From Candidatus Kuenenia stuttgartensis (GTDB lineage Bacteria > Planctomycetota > Planctomycetia > Planctomycetales > Planctomycetaceae): a stretch of 64,000 bases of DNA. The notes beneath the pieces were generated by a model. It saw only the letters and a program-made list of their open reading frames with translations. It had not been told where the DNA came from and made no database searches. Below are positions 60,505-64,000 of this stretch, piece after piece (positions within the stretch are counted from its first letter, which is position 1; the number at the start of each line of letters is the position of its first letter). Location of the stretch: NCBI GenBank assembly GCA_945904015.1, contig CAMDPK010000002.1:1-64000 (forward strand), read 5' to 3'. Both the position numbers and the translations under genes were made by a program.

Positions 60505-63350
60505 TCGGTCGGATACCACGGCTCCGAAATCCACTGTTCCACGTCGTGATAAGGATGCAGCGGAGCTTCCGGAATTCCACGCACCGTTTTGCGAAAGACG
60601 AGCGCGTCGTCGATTTCCCAGAGCGGAATGAACTGCACGGTTCCGGATAGCTCGCGATGCAGTTCTTGCAAGGACGCAACGGTTGTGGCCCAATCGGCCA
60701 CTCGGTCGAGGTCAATCAAACCTTGCCGCAACCAGTCGGGCAGATACCGAATCGACTCCACTCGCGCGACGGTGTCGAGCGATAGCAGCGGCCAGAGTTC
60801 CATCATCGGCTCGGTCATGCGGGTCGTGCGGTAGACCAAATCCCAGGCAGGCGGCTCGGACGTTGCGGCCGGCGCGGCGACGGCATCTTGACCCGAAGCG
60901 ACGGGCAGGCGGTCGGCCCCTGGCGGGCGCGCGGCTTGCGAAGGTGCTGCCAAGCTGACGAGTTCAACGTTGATGTCGATGCGTTTCCAGTCTTCGATCA
61001 AGCGTTTCGCGGCAGCTTCGGCCAGCGGTTCCGGTTCACAGATCATTCGCAGCGTCCGCATCTCGGCACCGAGATTCTTCTTGCCCGCCGTCGCCAGTGC
61101 GAACGCGAGCGACATGTCGGCCTCGCGCGGAGTCACCAGGCTGTGATACGCCGACAGGTTTGTCGCCCACGGAGCGGTCACGACTCGGCCACGATCCGGC
61201 TGACTTTTCTTGACCAACGTTTGCAATGACTTCCGGTACTCGGCATCAAAACTGAGCGCTGCGAACTGTCGTGATTGTTGATCGGTGATCGCCATCCCGG
61301 TCCACACCAATTCCGACTTCGCTTCGTCGTAGGTCAAGCCGCTGTCCGGCGGCAGCTTGGTTGGGACTTTCGCCTTTGGCAGAGATTCCCGCAGCGTGCG
61401 AACCGTCAGATCGTGCAGCATGACATCGCGCAGCACCTGTGAACGGTCGAGGCCGTACAGCAGTGCCCGCCGTAGTTCCGGGCTGCGGAGCGGTTTGCTT
61501 TGGGGATTGAACTGCACGAAGTGCGTTTGCGGCACAGCGTATTTGCGGACGAAAAACCGTCCGTCCGCCGCCAGCTTGTCGAGCTGCCAAGCCGGGACGC
61601 ACGGGATCATCGAAATCTCACCGCGCAGCAAGCCTTGCACCGCTTTCTCGTGCGACGGGTAGCGAAACTCAAGAACTTCGGCGACGTGTCGTTGCAAGAC
61701 TCGCTCTGGTTCGTTCACTGTCCGTCGCAGCGATACGGCGTTCTCACCCACCGCTTGTACGCGGTAGCGTTGATCGAGTTCCGCGCTGGTTTGTTCGCTG
61801 GTCCCCAATGGCATCGCGAAGAGCGCTTCGGTCCGCACCGGAATGCGAGAAAACTTGACGGAGAACTCGAACGGCCCGCGCACGGCGATCCCGTCGATGA
61901 AGCTCGCCAGTCGTTCATCGAAATGCCGAGAACTTGGTTCCAGGCGTTCCAACAGCGCGGTGACTACACCCGATGCCGTGACGATCGGCGACGATTCCCA
62001 CGACGACCGATTCGACCGGAGCGTGAACACCGCTTGCCGGCCCAGATCGGTCGGCTCCCAACTTTCCAGGAACCGCGACCGATATCGCGCCCCGCCGTCG
62101 ATGCGTGCCGGCTCGAAGAACGGCAACCGAGTCAAACCATCGCGACGACGAGTCGCCTCGGTCGCAAACGGAAAACTGGTGACCGGAATCACGGGGTCGA
62201 CGCTGCCAACTTTGAGGATCTGCCAGCGCTGGGCGGCTTGCCGATGCGGGTTCTTCAAACTCGGAGTCGTGGGCCAAACGAGCGCGGCTTCGTCCACCAG
62301 CGCCGCGGCTTGATCGAATTTCCCCGCGGCACTCGCGGGCGATGCTTCACTCAACAATCGATTCGTCTCGACAATCAGCTTGTCGCGCCAGCTCGCACCA
62401 TTGGGATGGTCCGCTTGTAACTTGATCAATCGGGTCAGATGAAACCGAGCCTGCCGGAAGTCGCGGGCTTTCACGGCCGGATCCACCAAAATGTCGATCG
62501 CCTTGCCGAGTTCGGCCGAACATTTCGCGAGGTCTTGTCCCATCGTCGCGTACCGCACCAAGGGGTCTTTCGAATTGATTGCCGCTTTGACTCGCTCGTG
62601 CATTTGTTCGAGCAACGCGAACGCCGCCTCGGCCTCGCCTTGAGCCAACTTTCCTTGAGCATCCAGCAACAAAAAACGATTCAACCGCTCGTCATGGCCG
62701 GGCCACCCCAAATGCCGGCGGTCCACGAACAACAGCAACTCGTAGGCGTCATCCAGTTCCGCCTTGTCGAGCAACAAATCAACGCGCCGCAGAACCACAT
62801 CCTCAAAGTTGATGATGTCGCCGACGAATTTGTCGACGTTCAGTTTGTAGGACGAGTCGTCCTCGTCCTCAGAGACTTTCGTGCTGTCGGGGAGTTCGAC
62901 TTCGATGTTGTCGAATTTCTCTCGCAGCTTGCGATGCTCGTCGCCCGACTGCCGCAGCCGCGCGGCGTAAGCGTCCTGCGCCTCGCCCGCCATCCGCGTG
63001 ATCTTCGGCGGCTGAGCCAACTGCTTCCGTTTCTCGTTGATCTGATCGAGCGTTTTCGGTCGAGGCTGCAACGGCTTCACCGTCAGCACGTCATCGTTCT
63101 TGAGAAAGATCCAATCGAACGGCGGCTTCGTGAGCAGATCCGCCTTCGACGGCAGATTCCGCAGCACCTCGGCCTTTTTCGGGAGCGGTGCTTCCGTGGA
63201 CTGTTCAGGCTTCGCGGGTTCCGTTTCGGCTTTCGCCGGAGCGTCCGCATTCTGAGCCAACCCGGATGTCGCTTGGGCCAGCACCAAAACGACGATGACG
63301 AGCCAAATCCACGTCACGAGTTTCCGCTGTCGGGTGCGCTGTACTGCCAT
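60501..63350 (-). CDS. Large extracellular solute-binding protein, family 5 (SBP_bac_5-like)
   Basis: 949 residues with a signal peptide (LVTWIWLVIVVLVLAQATSGLAQ). The N-terminal half (about 30-400) is helical with TPR-like stretches (LDKAELDDAYELLLFVDRRHLGWPGHDERLNRFLLL; AEAAFALLEQMHERV) and is not part of the usual family. The second half resembles oligopeptide/nickel-binding SBP_bac_5 proteins: YRSRFLESWEPTDLGRQAVFTLR, ARVQ-type YPSHEKAVQGLLRGEISMIPCVPAWQLDKLA, HFVQFNPQSKPLRSPELRRALLYGLDRSQVLRDVML. No permease or ATPase gene follows, so transport by an ABC system in cis is unlikely. Coupled to the following gene by a 4-bp overlap. ATG 63350 starts the signal peptide. Confidence 0.8.
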   Translation of the reverse strand: MAVQRTRQRKLVTWIWLVIVVLVLAQATSGLAQNADAPAKAETEPAKPEQSTEAPLPKKAEVLRNLPSKADLLTKPPFDWIFLKNDDVLTVKPLQPRPKTLDQINEKRKQLAQPPKITRMAGEAQDAYAARLRQSGDEHRKLREKFDNIEVELPDSTKVSEDEDDSSYKLNVDKFVGDIINFEDVVLRRVDLLLDKAELDDAYELLLFVDRRHLGWPGHDERLNRFLLLDAQGKLAQGEAEAAFALLEQMHERVKAAINSKDPLVRYATMGQDLAKCSAELGKAIDILVDPAVKARDFRQARFHLTRLIKLQADHPNGASWRDKLIVETNRLLSEASPASAAGKFDQAAALVDEAALVWPTTPSLKNPHRQAAQRWQILKVGSVDPVIPVTSFPFATEATRRRDGLTRLPFFEPARIDGGARYRSRFLESWEPTDLGRQAVFTLRSNRSSWESSPIVTASGVVTALLERLEPSSRHFDERLASFIDGIAVRGPFEFSVKFSRIPVRTEALFAMPLGTSEQTSAELDQRYRVQAVGENAVSLRRTVNEPERVLQRHVAEVLEFRYPSHEKAVQGLLRGEISMIPCVPAWQLDKLAADGRFFVRKYAVPQTHFVQFNPQSKPLRSPELRRALLYGLDRSQVLRDVMLHDLTVRTLRESLPKAKVPTKLPPDSGLTYDEAKSELVWTGMAITDQQSRQFAALSFDAEYRKSLQTLVKKSQPDRGRVVTAPWATNLSAYHSLVTPREADMSLAFALATAGKKNLGAEMRTLRMICEPEPLAEAAAKRLIEDWKRIDINVELVSLAAPSQAARPPGADRLPVASGQDAVAAPAATSEPPAWDLVYRTTRMTEPMMELWPLLSLDTVARVESIRYLPDWLRQGLIDLDRVADWATTVASLQELHRELSGTVQFIPLWEIDDALVFRKTVRGIPEAPLHPYHDVEQWISEPWYPTE

Positions 63351-63483
63351 CGTTCGACCTCCGGCCGAGCAATTTACGCGGACGGACCACCGAACGGAAT
63401 CATTCGACGCCCGCCAAACACCGCATTTCTTGGCCTCGCAGCCCTTGCGGTTCAAAATCCCAAATCTCAGATTGCCAACCCCT

Positions 63484-64000
63484 ATGACCATCGACCTGCA
63501 AGTCCACTTGTTGCCCAGCCTGGTTTCCGAAGAGCAGCTTCGCGGCGGCGTGGCCGTCGTCATCGACGTTCTGCGAGCCAGCACGACCATCACTCAAGCC
63601 CTTGCCAGCGGAGCGACCGCCGTCATTCCCACCGCGACCATTGAGGACGCACACGCCGCCGCCGCGTCGATCGCAGGGTTTACGTTGTCGCCCACTAGCC
63701 CTGAAGTTTCCGCCAACGTCCGCGCTCAAGCTGGAGTCATCTTGGGAGGCGAACGGGGCGGCACACTTATCTCAGGCTTTGACTTGGACAACTCGCCGCT
63801 GAAGTACGCATCGGGAGTCGTCAACGGCAAGACGGTTGTCTTCACGACCACAAATGGCACACAAGCCCTTCTAAAATGTCGGCTGGCCGCACGCACGCTG
63901 GTCGGTTGCTTCAGTAATCTGCATGCGGTGGTCGCCCTCCTGACGAATGACACACGGCCGATTCACCTCGTCTGCGCCGGCACGGATGGCATCGTCTCGA
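63484..64000 (+). CDS. comB: 2-phosphosulfolactate phosphatase (ComB), cut by the window edge
   Basis: The first 172 residues are visible; the frame is open at 64000. Family signatures: VVIDVLRASTTITQALASGA, GVILGGERGGTLISGFDLDNSP and VVFTTTNGTQALLKC. ComB removes phosphate from 2-phosphosulfolactate in coenzyme M-type synthesis, but bacterial homologues are widespread without that pathway, so the substrate here is uncertain. It diverges from the solute-binding gene with 133 bp between them. Confidence 0.88.
   Translation, partial: MTIDLQVHLLPSLVSEEQLRGGVAVVIDVLRASTTITQALASGATAVIPTATIEDAHAAAASIAGFTLSPTSPEVSANVRAQAGVILGGERGGTLISGFDLDNSPLKYASGVVNGKTVVFTTTNGTQALLKCRLAARTLVGCFSNLHAVVALLTNDTRPIHLVCAGTDGIVS

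Overview
The window is a dense, GC-rich bacterial chromosome segment that looks like a planctomycete (phylum Planctomycetota, probably class Planctomycetia). The evidence is the combination of DUF1501, DUF1549/DUF1553, DUF1592-type and DUF1552 secreted protein genes with CxxCH motifs, a BBP7-like barrel protein, a large RTX protein with a planctomycete-type LEQLEAKSLLS N-terminus, DUF3467 proteins, and a serine/threonine kinase fused to a carbohydrate-type domain. kdsA and a heptose-kinase-like gene imply a Gram-negative envelope with Kdo. No rRNA, tRNA, CRISPR array, prophage or insertion sequence was recognised.

Layout. 0.2-9.2 kb: RTX/M8-like metalloprotease, LysM + L,D-transpeptidase, a degenerate HPt-like protein, a BBP7-like barrel. 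9.4-13.9 kb: altronate-dehydratase family enzyme, diverging from a sulfite-oxidase family protein, DsbB and a sterol-desaturase family protein. 14.0-20.7 kb: a complete RND efflux operon (inner-membrane pump, adaptor lipoprotein, TolC lipoprotein). 20.7-25.4 kb: minus-strand operon TlpA - DUF1501 - redoxin lipoprotein - Ser/Thr kinase. 25.5-34.8 kb: leuB, a small membrane protein, a DUF1549/DUF1553-DUF1501 pair, then a glycosyltransferase overlapping a PfkB sugar kinase, a dienelactone hydrolase and hemB. 34.9-42.3 kb: MASE1/PAS histidine kinase overlapping a CheY-like regulator, and a DUF1592-type/DUF1552 pair split by a ParE-type toxin-antitoxin module. 42.6-46.4 kb: murJ, then glnB and amtB with a candidate sigma-54 promoter. 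47-56.4 kb: xylose-isomerase-like TIM barrel, a lipoprotein with a cysteine-less transglutaminase-like region, kdsA, a lipid kinase and HAD phosphatase, an RluA-type pseudouridine synthase, an aldo/keto reductase, a secreted protein and a Gfo/Idh oxidoreductase. 56.5-64 kb: a Dabb protein, a small membrane protein, two DUF3467 proteins, a two-gene secreted set including a giant solute-binding protein, and the start of comB.

The most notable feature is a large set of composite inverted repeats (about 20 copies, at least nine sequence families) that share one architecture: a short hairpin, a spacer, and then the reverse complement of that hairpin. They occupy seven of the nine convergent gene junctions; the other two hold a plain hairpin and a 10-bp remnant. 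Their terminal GTAG/CTAC lies in frame with eight flanking genes and supplies five stop codons directly. Three copies sit inside open reading frames without breaking them, and a fourth forms part of a signal peptide. They look like a family of non-autonomous palindromic elements that shape gene ends and add peptides to proteins. No transposase or REP-associated tyrosine transposase is visible in the window.
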